DNA of 64,000 bases from Vibrio bivalvicida (GTDB lineage Bacteria > Pseudomonadota > Gammaproteobacteria > Enterobacterales > Vibrionaceae). The DNA lies in assembly GCF_001399455.2 (NCBI RefSeq), contig NZ_LLEI02000064.1:1-64000 (forward strand), written 5' to 3'. A program made the position numbers and the translations under genes. Position 1 is the stretch's first letter, and every line of letters begins with the position of its first letter. The notes under the pieces are model-generated. The model was not told where the DNA came from. It worked only from the letters and a program-made list of their open reading frames with translations, and ran no database searches. Positions 34,107 to 43,952 of this stretch are shown piece after piece.

Positions 34107-36161
34107 CTATATATAGTCAGATACCTTATCAAGCAATCTCACCTTATCCACTGGCTTGATTAAATAACCATTCATTCCCACTTGTTCGATTTTGGTTAAA
34201 GTCTCTTTTCGGTTGTCCCCGGTATGACCTAAGATAGGTACGTTTGCATAGCCCTCTTCCGATTCACGAATTACGATCGTTGTCTCCAACCCATCAAGCA
34301 TCGGCATCTCAAGGTCCATCAAAATCAAATCAACAGACTCACTATTTAAGACATTGAGTACTTCATTACCGTCACCAGCCTGAGAAACTTGATAGCCCTG
34401 TTTGTTAAGCAGAATACTCGTAAGTTTTCTCATTGATTCGTTGTCATCCGCAATCAAGATACGTTTGCCTGAAACACTTGACTCCTGTTTAGGGATAAGA
34501 TTTCGATTCGGCTCGATACTGCCGAACATAAGTGCATCCACAGACTTAGTAACATCGGCAAAAAATAGCGCTTTTTCTTTGGGATAGAAAGTAAGGAAAC
34601 GGCTGAATCGATTATGGTATTTCCCATCTTGAGCATAAAGCATTACGATTTTGGCTTCAGTAAAATGCAGCTTTGGCTCCAACATCAAGTACTCTTGTTC
34701 ACTGCATGTTTCCAGGTCCAGCAATATCAAATCGTATTCAAACTCGAACTCTTCTTTACCACGAGCTTGGTCAAAATCGACAACGTCACATAACGCCCCA
34801 GTATAAAAGGTAAACTCATTCAGTTTGCGTTGCACTGTAGCGTCGTTTCCGATGTAAAGTATCGTTTTAGTTCTTAATATTTCTTGCTTAATTGTAGACA
34901 CCTGTTGAGACTCATATTGTGGAAATTTAAGAGTAAATCGTGTCCATTGGCCGAGTTCTGACTCACACTTAATTTTGCCGCCGAACGCCTGCATTACGCG
35001 TTTACAAAACGGAAGACCAAGACCATAACTCGATGACTTTCCAGACGTATAGAAATCTTTGAACACATACCCAAGCTTATCTTTGTCTATACCAATGCCA
35101 TTGTCTTCGAAGTACAAATAGTTGTACTCGCCCTGTTTGTTTATCGATATTGCTATTTTGAACTCTTCACCATTTTGATAGTAAAGAGAGTTCTTCAGCA
35201 GATTATAGAGCGCATATTTTAATAATGTATCACTACCAAAATAGTCATAATCTTCTTCTACTTGCAAACTGACGACTTGTTTCGCATGTTCACTTGGATA
35301 AGAGAAACTAGAGAGAGATTCTCGAACAATCTGCTCGACAGAATAAGATCTGAAGGTTGAATGCGATACTCGACTCTGGTCAATCGATGTCAGCAATAGA
35401 TCGATTGCTTCATTACCATTGCGAATCACTTCATCTGCACCGACAAGTACCTCCTTCATCCGCTCAACATCCACTTTGTCAATCTCAGCTTTATCACCTT
35501 GTATCGTCTTAATCGAAGGTAAAGAAGAATCAAGAACGTCTATCGAAGCCTTGAGTGCACTAAGCGGATTCCTCATTTCATGAGCGATCCCTGCCCCAAA
35601 TGATTTTGCGATCGAGACTTTCGATTCATGTTCGACTTGGTTACGAAAATAAAACAGATTGCCGAATACATAGGTGAACAGAAATATTGGGATATATGGC
35701 CATATGACAATGACTTCCGTTTCCACCTTACTCGGCGCATGGCCTAACCCATAGCTCAGTAAATAGGCAACAATGATAGAACCGATTGCTTGCAACAGCA
35801 TCACACGAGTTTCATGAACCAAAAGAATATGGAGAAAGATCGAAGACATGAAAGACATCGCCCATACCGTGGACCATTCATTCATAAACATCATAAACGA
35901 GAAGAAGAAGGGTAAGCAGATCGTTATGGTTGCTAAGTAGTAATACGGTAAGTAACGTTTAAGTGATGCAGGCACATGCTTTCTAAGTGCAAGACCTAGC
36001 AGAATCAACGCGCAGAAAAACCTTAGCGGGCCATTCTCATAAGGTTGAGGGTAAACATAAGACCAAATGTAGAAGTACGCAGGAAAACCAAAGAACCCCA
36101 TCCATCCGACGAGTTCTAGGTTTGGGTCTGCGTATTGATATATTTTTTTTACTACATTCAT
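34107..36161 (-). CDS. cqsS: CAI-1 receptor hybrid histidine kinase CqsS
   Basis: This 684-residue inner-membrane sensor has six membrane helices (about residues 15-175) that bind CAI-1. The phosphoacceptor is His194 in GAGIAHEMRNPLSALKAS. An HATPase domain follows (GLGLPFCKRVMQAFGG), then a degenerate receiver-like stretch and a C-terminal receiver with Asp616 in LILMDLEMPMLDGLE. It relays phosphate to LuxU. The residue equal to V. cholerae Cys170 is Phe170 (GNLFYFRNQ). The gene is tail-to-tail with cqsA. Confidence 0.96.
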   Translation of the reverse strand: MNVVKKIYQYADPNLELVGWMGFFGFPAYFYIWSYVYPQPYENGPLRFFCALILLGLALRKHVPASLKRYLPYYYLATITICLPFFFSFMMFMNEWSTVWAMSFMSSIFLHILLVHETRVMLLQAIGSIIVAYLLSYGLGHAPSKVETEVIVIWPYIPIFLFTYVFGNLFYFRNQVEHESKVSIAKSFGAGIAHEMRNPLSALKASIDVLDSSLPSIKTIQGDKAEIDKVDVERMKEVLVGADEVIRNGNEAIDLLLTSIDQSRVSHSTFRSYSVEQIVRESLSSFSYPSEHAKQVVSLQVEEDYDYFGSDTLLKYALYNLLKNSLYYQNGEEFKIAISINKQGEYNYLYFEDNGIGIDKDKLGYVFKDFYTSGKSSSYGLGLPFCKRVMQAFGGKIKCESELGQWTRFTLKFPQYESQQVSTIKQEILRTKTILYIGNDATVQRKLNEFTFYTGALCDVVDFDQARGKEEFEFEYDLILLDLETCSEQEYLMLEPKLHFTEAKIVMLYAQDGKYHNRFSRFLTFYPKEKALFFADVTKSVDALMFGSIEPNRNLIPKQESSVSGKRILIADDNESMRKLTSILLNKQGYQVSQAGDGNEVLNVLNSESVDLILMDLEMPMLDGLETTIVIRESEEGYANVPILGHTGDNRKETLTKIEQVGMNGYLIKPVDKVRLLDKVSDYI

Positions 36162-36345
36162 GCATTAAACCACTGAGCATAAGCTCCATCTTACCTCGCA
36201 AACTCAATGCATCTAGTGCACTCAGTCAGTTAACATGCTCGGTATAAATACTTGCCAGCTTCCTTTGTTTAGATGCTCTTCACATAATTAACATGTATAA
36301 AGTGAGCATACGCAACATAGTGAACTATGTAAATTCTAGCTCGCT

Positions 36346-39300
36346 CTAAACTTGTGTACCAATCAAATGTACTCGACTGCCCACTCGCGATGCCTTGACA
36401 TCAACCCTAAGTTGCATTTGTTCTTTGAGTTCCGTCACATGAGAGATTAAACCAATCATACGACCTGATTGTTGCAAATCGATCAAGGTCTGAATGGCTA
36501 AGTCGAGTGATTCAGGATCAAGGCTGCCAAATCCTTCGTCGATAAACAGTGTATCGAGCTTAATACCACCACTGTATGACTGGACAACATCAGACAAGCC
36601 AAGAGCCAGTGCCAATGCCGCCATAAATGACTCACCACCCGATAAGGTCGCAACATCACGGGTTTTTCCGGTATAGCCATCTTCGACACTCAGATCGAGC
36701 CCGCGTCCCGCTGCACCTTTGAAGCCTTCCGTCTTACGTACTAGTTGATAACGCCCTTTGCTCATCATGCTTAAGCGCTGCGAGGCTTGGATAAGAACGT
36801 CATCAAGTAACACACCAAGAACAAATCGATGGAGACTAATTCTACTCCCTGTCTTACCGCTCGCAACGTCATAAAGCGTTCCGTAGACCTTATATTCGGC
36901 TTCTAATTGCTGATTTTTCTCATGCAGTGTATTGATATCATTCTGTACTTTTTCAAGGCGCTCAGTCACGGAGAGTACTGTGTCTAACAAACTTCGACGT
37001 TCGCGGTATTTTATCTCTGCGGCATCCAATTCAGTTTGTTTTTTATCAAGATCTGGCTTTTCAATGTCATTTAACTGCTCATTAAGGTCTTTAACAGACT
37101 GTTCTAACTGAGTAGCAGTCTGAACATACTCATTAATTTGCGCTTGCCATTGATCATATAGTTGCGGCTCTATGCGAGCTTGAAGAAACTGCTGTTGCGA
37201 ATCTAATGCAGAAAGTTCTAGCTGAGACTGCCACTCTTTGCTCGCTTGCTGACTTTTTACTTTTCCATCTTCGAGTAACTGAGTCGTTGAGCTTCTTTCC
37301 GTTTCAATAGCAACAAGCGCTAATTTCGCCTGTTTCGCAGATTGTTGAGCCTTTTCTAACGTCTGATTAAGCTGTGTAATGTTAGCTTTTTGAACAAGGT
37401 ATTGGCGCTCGACAATGTCAGCTGATGAGTACTGTGGATCAATGCCAGAGGATACTTTCTCAAATTGCTGGCTTTGGACGTTTATCGCTGAGTCATTTGC
37501 AGAAACTAGTGACTTTAGCTCATTGATTTTCGCTTCACCATTAACGCAGCGCTGAGTCAAATCTTGAACGGCCTTTTCCATCTTATCGAGATCAATTGCC
37601 GCCAACACGTCTAACCTAGCCTTCTGTTGGACTATCTCTTGCTGTAGCTGCTGAGCACTCACGGCTGCGCCTTCACCTAACTCGCGGCGTAACTCTTCAA
37701 TGTGCTTCTCTTGGGCCACTATTGTCGCTTGCTGTTGTTCCAGTACATTAGTTTGTCGGTTTAACTCTTCAATCGCACTGCGCTCTTGCTGCCGAGCGGC
37801 TTGAACCGACTCTTTAGAGATTGGATCACCTTGAAACATGGCAGGTGTTGGATGTTCTTGGCTACCACACACAGGACACGGCGAACCTTTTTCCAACTTT
37901 TGCGCCAGAAACGCAGCTTGAGAATTGTGCCAACTCAATTCTTGTTCATCGGCGTATTTTTGCTTCTCTGCAACACCGTTTTTCGCTTTCTCGACTTGTT
38001 CTGCTATCGGGACAAGCTTCTGCTGCAGGCGAGCAAGCTCGGCGGTTTGGGCTGCAAGCTTGTTGAGATCGTCAAGCAGACGCTGATTATTTATTAAACC
38101 GGTTTCTAAGTTTGATTTCTCGGTCAGATCTCTGCGCGCTTGTTCGAGAGATTTGGCACCTAAGTCAGCCTCTTGTTGCAGTTGCTGTTTGAGCTCGTTG
38201 TATTGAATGAGCTTTTTATCGTAATCAACTCGAGTGACATTTAGCGCGCTAATGCTTTTCTCTAGTTCCGATTTCTCAACAAGTTTTACTTTGACTTGCT
38301 CTAATTTGAACAACTCTTCAGTCAGCATTGGGATTTGTTTAGCATTCTCCTCAGCCGTCTTAACTCGTTGTTCTTCTTGATGGGATGTCTTTTCTGCCAC
38401 TATATGTTGAGCCGTTAGTGCGTCTAGTTTGCTTTCTAGACCAACCACCTGTTTCGCACTTGACTGCATGCTAGCGTACGCCACTTCTAGATGGCTCGCA
38501 CTCTTAGCCAGCTTTAACTTTGACTCCAGCTCGGTAATCTGCGCTTTGTTCTCCAGATGTGATTGCTGAGCCGCAACTGTCGAAGCACGCTTAGTAAACA
38601 ACTCATTGAGCGATTTTGCTTTGTTTAGCTCACTCTTTAAGCAATTGAGAGTCTCTAACTCCTTCGCCTCAACGCTTCTCGCTTGCTCGAGTTCGTTACG
38701 AGAATGAATCAGTCGTTCTTGCAACTCCTGCTCGGTAGAAACTTCTGCCACTTGCAGAGCGCCGCGAATTTGATTGTCGAATTCATCTTTTGCCTTGCTA
38801 ATCGCACTGGCTTTGTCTTTCAACGCAAATTCGATTTTCTTGTACACATCTGTTTGGAATAGCTGGCCGAATATTGCTTCTCTTTCTTTCGATGAAGCGA
38901 GCAACAGCTCTCGAAACTTGCCCTGAGGTAACACCATAACCTGTCGGAACTGGGTTTCATTTAATCCGAGTAGAAGAGCAACTTCATTTTTCACTTGTGC
39001 CGTTTTACTGGTGATCAATACTTCATCATCAGTAATTTCATACAAAGAAGCGGTGTGTTTACGCGTTGTCATGCCTTCGCCACGTGCTTTCGGTGCTTCT
39101 TGCTCAGGCGCGCGGGTAACTCGATACTGTTTGCCGTTTAATGAGAATTCCAGAGTCACTTCTGTCAGTAAATTGGTTGCAGCTTGATCGCAGCGCATTT
39201 GAATGCCCTGACGCTCATTGCCCGTTGTTTCGCCATACAAGGCAAAGCAAATCGCATCGAGTATTGACGTTTTTCCGGAGCCCGTTGGACCATTGATAAG

Positions 39301-39393
39301 AAAAAGTGGATTAGAGCCTAACTGAGTGAAATCGATTTGCTCTGTTTTAGCAAAAGGGCCGAAAGCCTGCATTGTTAATTTAATTGGTTTCAT
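36346..39393 (-). CDS. sbcC: Nuclease subunit SbcC (Rad50-like ATPase)
   Basis: This 1015-residue Rad50-like ABC ATPase forms the SbcCD complex, which cleaves DNA hairpins and blocked ends during replication and repair. The Walker A motif GPTGSGKTSIL is near residue 35. Two long coiled-coil arms (about residues 180-490 and 530-830) flank the zinc hook CPVCG near 505. The ABC signature LSGGESFM and Walker B DTLFIDEGFGSLD lie near the C-terminus. Length is standard for gammaproteobacterial SbcC. It follows sbcD on the same strand with an 8 bp gap, so the two are co-transcribed. Confidence 0.94.
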   Translation of the reverse strand: MKPIKLTMQAFGPFAKTEQIDFTQLGSNPLFLINGPTGSGKTSILDAICFALYGETTGNERQGIQMRCDQAATNLLTEVTLEFSLNGKQYRVTRAPEQEAPKARGEGMTTRKHTASLYEITDDEVLITSKTAQVKNEVALLLGLNETQFRQVMVLPQGKFRELLLASSKEREAIFGQLFQTDVYKKIEFALKDKASAISKAKDEFDNQIRGALQVAEVSTEQELQERLIHSRNELEQARSVEAKELETLNCLKSELNKAKSLNELFTKRASTVAAQQSHLENKAQITELESKLKLAKSASHLEVAYASMQSSAKQVVGLESKLDALTAQHIVAEKTSHQEEQRVKTAEENAKQIPMLTEELFKLEQVKVKLVEKSELEKSISALNVTRVDYDKKLIQYNELKQQLQQEADLGAKSLEQARRDLTEKSNLETGLINNQRLLDDLNKLAAQTAELARLQQKLVPIAEQVEKAKNGVAEKQKYADEQELSWHNSQAAFLAQKLEKGSPCPVCGSQEHPTPAMFQGDPISKESVQAARQQERSAIEELNRQTNVLEQQQATIVAQEKHIEELRRELGEGAAVSAQQLQQEIVQQKARLDVLAAIDLDKMEKAVQDLTQRCVNGEAKINELKSLVSANDSAINVQSQQFEKVSSGIDPQYSSADIVERQYLVQKANITQLNQTLEKAQQSAKQAKLALVAIETERSSTTQLLEDGKVKSQQASKEWQSQLELSALDSQQQFLQARIEPQLYDQWQAQINEYVQTATQLEQSVKDLNEQLNDIEKPDLDKKQTELDAAEIKYRERRSLLDTVLSVTERLEKVQNDINTLHEKNQQLEAEYKVYGTLYDVASGKTGSRISLHRFVLGVLLDDVLIQASQRLSMMSKGRYQLVRKTEGFKGAAGRGLDLSVEDGYTGKTRDVATLSGGESFMAALALALGLSDVVQSYSGGIKLDTLFIDEGFGSLDPESLDLAIQTLIDLQQSGRMIGLISHVTELKEQMQLRVDVKASRVGSRVHLIGTQV

Positions 39394-39401
39394 GATATGG
39401 C

Positions 39402-40532
39402 CTATTGCTCACTGAGTTGCTTGATGATGTCTGTGATGGCTTTGTCTTGCTCTTCACTGAGCTGGCTATCCTGTGCTTCAACAAAGAAATCGCGAAACAT
39501 ATCGACTTCACTGCGCGCTAATTTGGCCGCTGCCATCTGCTGTTCAACGCCCACCAGCATGCCTGGTTTTTCTAGGTGCAATACGTTGGGGTAGACAGCT
39601 CTAAGCTTCTCCATAGGGTTTAAGATTGCGTGCCTGTCCATTAACCGAACCAGTAAGTAGTCATGACTGTTAGGATCGGTTTTACCTTGGGCAATGATTT
39701 CATCCAACTCCCCTTCGATTATGCGCATTTCGTGGGGGGCACTGAGGTCAATATGGGTTGCTGACTTAAAACCCGATTCATCAAGCTCAACTAACGTCAT
39801 GCCTTTCTTTTGGTGCTGCTCTGAAAAGCTGTATTTCATTAACGAGCCTGAGTAGCGGATGTACTCTTCACCCTTCTTTTGCGGCTGATGAAGATGCCCA
39901 AGGGCAACATAATCAAACGGAGTAAAGTGCTCGTGGCTCACACGATCCGAGCCGCCAATAGACAGCGGTCTTTCTGACTCTGACTCAATCGCGCCATCAA
40001 CAAAGCAGTGAGAAATCAGCACATTGGTTGCATTCGGGTCAAAAGTGGCAGTGATCTCTTCACACAACAGCTTATGCGCATCATCGTGGGTAGAGACTGG
40101 CTGCTTAAAGTGGTGACGCACAAGCTCCGGGTCATTGTAAGGCATGCCATAAAAACGCACTGTACCCTTGTCTGTTTTCAGCTCAACCGGCGTCAGCATA
40201 TCTTCAAAGTTGGCAATGATATGAAGCCCAGACTCTGCCATTTGCTGGGAGCCAAAACCTAAGCGCTCTGCTCCGTCATGATTGCCTGGGATTAGAATAA
40301 TCGGCAGCTTTAATTCGCCGCACACTCGACTTACAAACTGATTCATCAATTCAATGGCTGCGGTGGGAGGAACCGAGCGATCGTAGACATCTCCCGCAAT
40401 AACCAGTGCATCAACCTTGTTGGATTGAATGTACTCAATAATCTGTTCGAGAACGATTTTTTGATCATCTAAAAGAGAAACATTGTGAAATTGACGGCCG
40501 AGGTGCCAGTCAGAAGTGTGGAGGAATTTCAT
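39402..40532 (-). CDS. sbcD: Nuclease subunit SbcD (Mre11-like)
   Basis: This 376-residue Mre11-type metallophosphoesterase has the catalytic motifs TSDWHLGRQ (residues 6-14), AGDVYDRSVPP near 45, IPGNHDGAERL near 80, SHCFVDGA and GHLHQPQ near 210. These bind two metal ions for 3'-5' exonuclease and endonuclease action. It is first in the sbcDC operon. The gene ends 8 bp before sbcC. The upstream region contains a MITE (40553-40817), so the promoter is probably between the two. Confidence 0.94.
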   Translation of the reverse strand: MKFLHTSDWHLGRQFHNVSLLDDQKIVLEQIIEYIQSNKVDALVIAGDVYDRSVPPTAAIELMNQFVSRVCGELKLPIILIPGNHDGAERLGFGSQQMAESGLHIIANFEDMLTPVELKTDKGTVRFYGMPYNDPELVRHHFKQPVSTHDDAHKLLCEEITATFDPNATNVLISHCFVDGAIESESERPLSIGGSDRVSHEHFTPFDYVALGHLHQPQKKGEEYIRYSGSLMKYSFSEQHQKKGMTLVELDESGFKSATHIDLSAPHEMRIIEGELDEIIAQGKTDPNSHDYLLVRLMDRHAILNPMEKLRAVYPNVLHLEKPGMLVGVEQQMAAAKLARSEVDMFRDFFVEAQDSQLSEEQDKAITDIIKQLSEQ

Positions 40533-40552
40533 GTAAGCCCAGCGTATTCCTA

Positions 40553-40817
40553 GGGTCTGTTGACCTTTTGCGGTTAAATTTCGTTCGAGATAAAAGCGTT
40601 TTAATCGCGGCGAGAGGTTTGTCGCCTAGTCATTCTAAGCAAAACACCTCTCAACAAAGAGTAAAACGCTTTTAGCCGAACCCTTCGGGCAGTGTTTGTG
40701 GCTCCTTTCTGCTGCGTTATCGGCTTATCAGGTAGAGTAACTACAGTTCAAAGCCTCTGCCTTGCATAAAGAACCCACAAACTGCTGCAAAAATCAGCTC
40801 AAAAGGTCAACAGACCC
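40553..40817. mobile_element. MITE-like element with 18 bp terminal inverted repeats and TA target duplication
   Basis: The perfect inverted repeats at 40552-40570 and 40800-40818 (AGGGTCTGTTGACCTTTTG and its complement) end in TA on both sides. With TA as the duplicated target, the element is 265 bp. Internal dyads (AAAAGCGTTTTA/TAAAACGCTTTT; GAGAGGT/ACCTCTC; GCAGTGTTTGTGG paired with a similar block near the right end) would fold its RNA into a branched structure. It encodes no transposase, so it would be moved by one elsewhere, probably of the IS630/mariner kind by its TA target. Confidence 0.82.
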
Positions 40818-40865
40818 TATTACTTAGGCCAATATAATAATATCAATGCGAGGCTCATTGATATA

Positions 40866-40892
40866 AAAAGTCGCACCGAGTGTGCGACTTTT
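40866..40892 (-). terminator. Intrinsic terminator downstream of fabH
   Basis: An eleven-base stem AAAAGTCGCAC/GTGCGACTTTT has a five-base loop. On the minus strand it ends in T residues. Confidence 0.85.
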
Positions 40893-40909
40893 GTACTTAA
40901 ATTATCAAG

Positions 40910-41992
40910 TTATGGACGATTCTTACAGTGTTCAACTGCATCTTTTACAAGTTCCAACGCCGATTGTCCACATTCTGGTAGACATGCATCGCTCTCACCA
41001 AGTGGTGTGACTCGCTCACCCCATTTTAAGTGGCTTGCTCCCCACGTTAATCCCGCACCGAATGCGGCAAGAAGCAAATTATCCCCCGGTTTAACGACGC
41101 CCTGCTCTAACGATTCACATAAGGCGATAGGCACAGTAGCAGCCGAGGTGTTGCCGTATTTTTGAATGTTTACAAACGCCTTATTTTGGCTGATGCCTGA
41201 CAAGTCACACAAGGTTTGAATAATACGGATGTTCGCTTGGTGTGGAATCACAACATCAACATCATCAGTAGACAGCTCACTACGCGCTAACACGCTCTGA
41301 GCAGCAGCGCCCATACCTTTTACTGCACGCTTGAAGATCTCTTTACCAACAAAGTTGAAATCCCAATGGCCATTATCTGCAGCAAATCTATCCATGCAGG
41401 TACCAAACTTAGGCACCGACAAAATATCACGCCCTGCTGAATCACAGCCAAGTTGCGCGTTTTGTAGGCCAACCTGCTCTTCTGTTCTAGTTAAGACAAC
41501 CGCACCAGCGCCGTCACCAAACAAGACTGCGGTATCACGCATCGTCCAATCGATAAAGAAAGACAGGCGTTCAGCACCAATCACAATTGCGTTTCTGTAG
41601 TTGCCAGCTTGTATTAACCGAGTCGCGGTTTCTAAACCATAAACAAAACCTGTACAGGCTGCATTTAAATCAAACGCAGCCGCCGCTGCAATCCCTAGGT
41701 TTTGCGCGACTTTTGAAGCGGCATTTGGAATCAGCGAGTCAGGTGAACAGGTGGCAAGAATAATTAAGTCAATCTCATCTGCACTTTTACCAGCACAAGC
41801 GAGTGCATGTTGCGCTGCAACCGTCGCCATATCAGACATATTGACATGACTAATACGTCGATTTTCAATTCCGGTACGAGTGCGGATCCACTCATCAGAA
41901 GTATCTAGAAAAGTACTTAGGTCTTCATTGGAAAGCGTTGCGGGAGGTAGGCATTTCCCCCAACCAGTAATTTCTGCATAGAAATTTTTCAT
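40910..41992 (-). CDS. fabH: 3-oxoacyl-ACP synthase III (FabH paralogue)
   Basis: This 360-residue ketoacyl synthase III condenses acyl-CoA with malonyl-ACP to start fatty acid synthesis. The catalytic triad is visible: Cys in AACTGFVYGL near residue 112, His in PHQANIRII near 245 and Asn in YGNTSAATVP near 275. The start matches the family (ITGWGKCLPPATLSNEDL). It is about 40 residues longer than E. coli FabH (317) because of a C-terminal extension after LTWGASHLKW. It stands alone, away from the fab cluster, so it is likely to be the second, chromosome II type copy with its own acyl preference. Confidence 0.92.
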   Translation of the reverse strand: MKNFYAEITGWGKCLPPATLSNEDLSTFLDTSDEWIRTRTGIENRRISHVNMSDMATVAAQHALACAGKSADEIDLIILATCSPDSLIPNAASKVAQNLGIAAAAAFDLNAACTGFVYGLETATRLIQAGNYRNAIVIGAERLSFFIDWTMRDTAVLFGDGAGAVVLTRTEEQVGLQNAQLGCDSAGRDILSVPKFGTCMDRFAADNGHWDFNFVGKEIFKRAVKGMGAAAQSVLARSELSTDDVDVVIPHQANIRIIQTLCDLSGISQNKAFVNIQKYGNTSAATVPIALCESLEQGVVKPGDNLLLAAFGAGLTWGASHLKWGERVTPLGESDACLPECGQSALELVKDAVEHCKNRP

Positions 41993-42139
41993 TTAGAGCC
42001 TTTAATTTAGTTATTTGCATCTCTTGGTATAAACAGAGTATAACTAGCAGCGACAGTCACTGTCATCTCCAACTACCCAAATGACTTCAAGATAGAGGTT
42101 ATTGGCAAATATAAAACAATAGAAAATGAGAGAGATATC

Positions 42140-42574
42140 ATGTCTACCTTCAACACGCGTTGCCCATCTTGCTCAGGCGTTAACCGTGTGCCATCGGAAC
42201 GCATTTCAGAAGCGCCAACTTGTGGAAAATGCAAAAACCTGCTTTTAGATGGAGCGCCCGTTGAGGGCACTGAAAGTAATTTCGAGGCAATCCTAAATAG
42301 CGATACACCAGTTGTGGTCGATTTCTGGGCTCCTTGGTGTAATCCTTGTGTGGGGTTTGCCCCCGTATTTTCCGATGTTGCTGCGGAACGAACAAAAGAT
42401 GTTCGATTTGTAAAAATTGATACCGAAAGCCAGCAAAACCTTGCGGCCAAATATCAAATTAGAAGCATTCCTACCGTTATGGTGTTCAAAAACGGCAAAA
42501 GAGTCGATGTCATCAACGGTGCACTTCCTAAAGGTCAGTTTGATCAATGGCTTAATCAAGCTCTAGCCAAATAA
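42140..42574 (+). CDS. trxC: Thioredoxin TrxC (thioredoxin 2)
   Basis: This 144-residue thioredoxin 2 has an N-terminal zinc ribbon with two CxxC pairs (Cys8, Cys11, Cys28, Cys31). The C-terminal thioredoxin fold has its active site at residues 66-70. The active site is WCNPC, not the usual WCGPC, confirmed codon by codon (AAT in place of a Gly codon). The cis-proline region SIPTVMVFKNG is intact. It reduces protein disulphides in the cytoplasm and is often oxidative-stress controlled. It has a GAGAGA-type SD and is transcribed alone, upstream of an MFS gene. Confidence 0.95.
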   Translation: MSTFNTRCPSCSGVNRVPSERISEAPTCGKCKNLLLDGAPVEGTESNFEAILNSDTPVVVDFWAPWCNPCVGFAPVFSDVAAERTKDVRFVKIDTESQQNLAAKYQIRSIPTVMVFKNGKRVDVINGALPKGQFDQWLNQALAK

Positions 42575-42771
42575 CAGCTTTCATACTTATCTAGTTTAAA
42601 GCGGGGAGATGTGTACATTTACTCGCTTTTTTGTTTGATTTATTCATCAAATATGACGATAAATATTCTTTATCGTCATGAGCAAAAGTTTTCGTTTTAC
42701 CTTTCACCTGTTTCACCCCATAGTCGCGCCGAAATTTGTTCAGTTTTACGACAACTAAAGAGGCCACGACA

Positions 42772-43932
42772 TTGGAAAATACCCTTCAACCTGCTCCAAA
42801 AGCTCGCATTTCTGTACCGGTTATTGCGCTTGCTCTTTATGCGGTCGCGTCGGGATATTTGATGAGCTTAATTCCTTTGATGCTTTCTGAGTATAACTTG
42901 GATTCATCGTTGGCTAGTTGGCTCGCCAGTGTTTTCTACGCGGGGCTATTGATTGGCGCGGCTGGCATCGAACCTTTGGTTAAAAAAGTGGGCCACCGTA
43001 ACGCCTTTGTATGGTGTTTAGTGACGTTTATTACCACCATTATGGTTTTACCAATGGTCGCTCATGCCACAGTTTGGCTTGTCGCTCGTTTTATCGCGGG
43101 TGTTGCTGTCGCAGGCGTGTTTGTCATTGTTGAATCTTGGTTACTACACGGTGACGAAAGCGCACGCGCGAAAAGACTGGGCCTGTATATGGGCTCTCTT
43201 TACGGTGGTAGCGCAGTTGGTCAGCTAGGTATTGGCACTATCGGCGTCTCTGGTGGTGTACCATTTATCGCTATCGTTACCTTATTGCTACTCGCGGTTG
43301 TGGTACTTGTATTTGGTGACAGCGACCAACCGGAAAGTGAGCATAGCACTCCACTGTCACTAAAGCAGATTAGCAATTTGAATCATGCCGCGATCATTGG
43401 TTGTGTGGTTTCTGGCCTCACTCTCGGTGCGATTTACGGGTTGATGCCAGTTGAGCTGCAAAATCGTGGCATTGAACATAGCGATATTGGTGGCCTAATG
43501 GCGGTCGTCATTCTAGGTGGTATGGCCGTTCAACCAATTGTACCTTGGCTGTCTAAATTCCTAGGACGCACATTGCTTATGGCTCTGTTCTGTCTACTAG
43601 GAGTAGCAGCAATTACATTCACCTCAATGGTCACTGGGCTACAAGCTTTGGGTATGGGGCTATTTCTATTAGGTATGGCGACTTTCGCTCTATATCCAGT
43701 AGCGATCAACCTTGGTTGCGACAAGCTTGATGCTAACTACATCGTGTCAGCCACTCAGGTAATGCTGTTTAGCTACAGTATTGGCTCTGTCGCTGGCCCT
43801 ATGGCAGCGGACTGGTTTATGGCTGGCTCTCAAGGTTTGATGGGCTACCTATTCGCGGCACTTCTTGCGACTTGCATCTACATGCTAATCGCGAGTATTA
43901 AGACCAAGCATCAAGCGGTCGCAGGGGAATAG
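42772..43932 (+). CDS. MFS transporter (YcaD-like)
   Basis: This major facilitator protein has about 386 residues and twelve predicted helices. The start is TTG at 42772, with AGAGG nine bases upstream; a TTG at 42736 is in frame but has no SD. The MFS signature between helices 2 and 3 reads GIEPLVKKVGHRNAF. The protein resembles the YcaD family, whose substrates are unknown. It sits between trxC and a convergent gene; from memory this trxC-MFS neighbourhood is conserved on Vibrio chromosome II. Confidence 0.85.
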   Translation: MENTLQPAPKARISVPVIALALYAVASGYLMSLIPLMLSEYNLDSSLASWLASVFYAGLLIGAAGIEPLVKKVGHRNAFVWCLVTFITTIMVLPMVAHATVWLVARFIAGVAVAGVFVIVESWLLHGDESARAKRLGLYMGSLYGGSAVGQLGIGTIGVSGGVPFIAIVTLLLLAVVVLVFGDSDQPESEHSTPLSLKQISNLNHAAIIGCVVSGLTLGAIYGLMPVELQNRGIEHSDIGGLMAVVILGGMAVQPIVPWLSKFLGRTLLMALFCLLGVAAITFTSMVTGLQALGMGLFLLGMATFALYPVAINLGCDKLDANYIVSATQVMLFSYSIGSVAGPMAADWFMAGSQGLMGYLFAALLATCIYMLIASIKTKHQAVAGE

Positions 43933-43952
43933 CCAAATCGTTTAAGGGACGC

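Noticed and set aside
37786..38097. Plus-strand frames opposite sbcC
   Set aside because: Antisense to the zinc-hook region of SbcC; the coding strand is certain from the CPVCG motif and operon.
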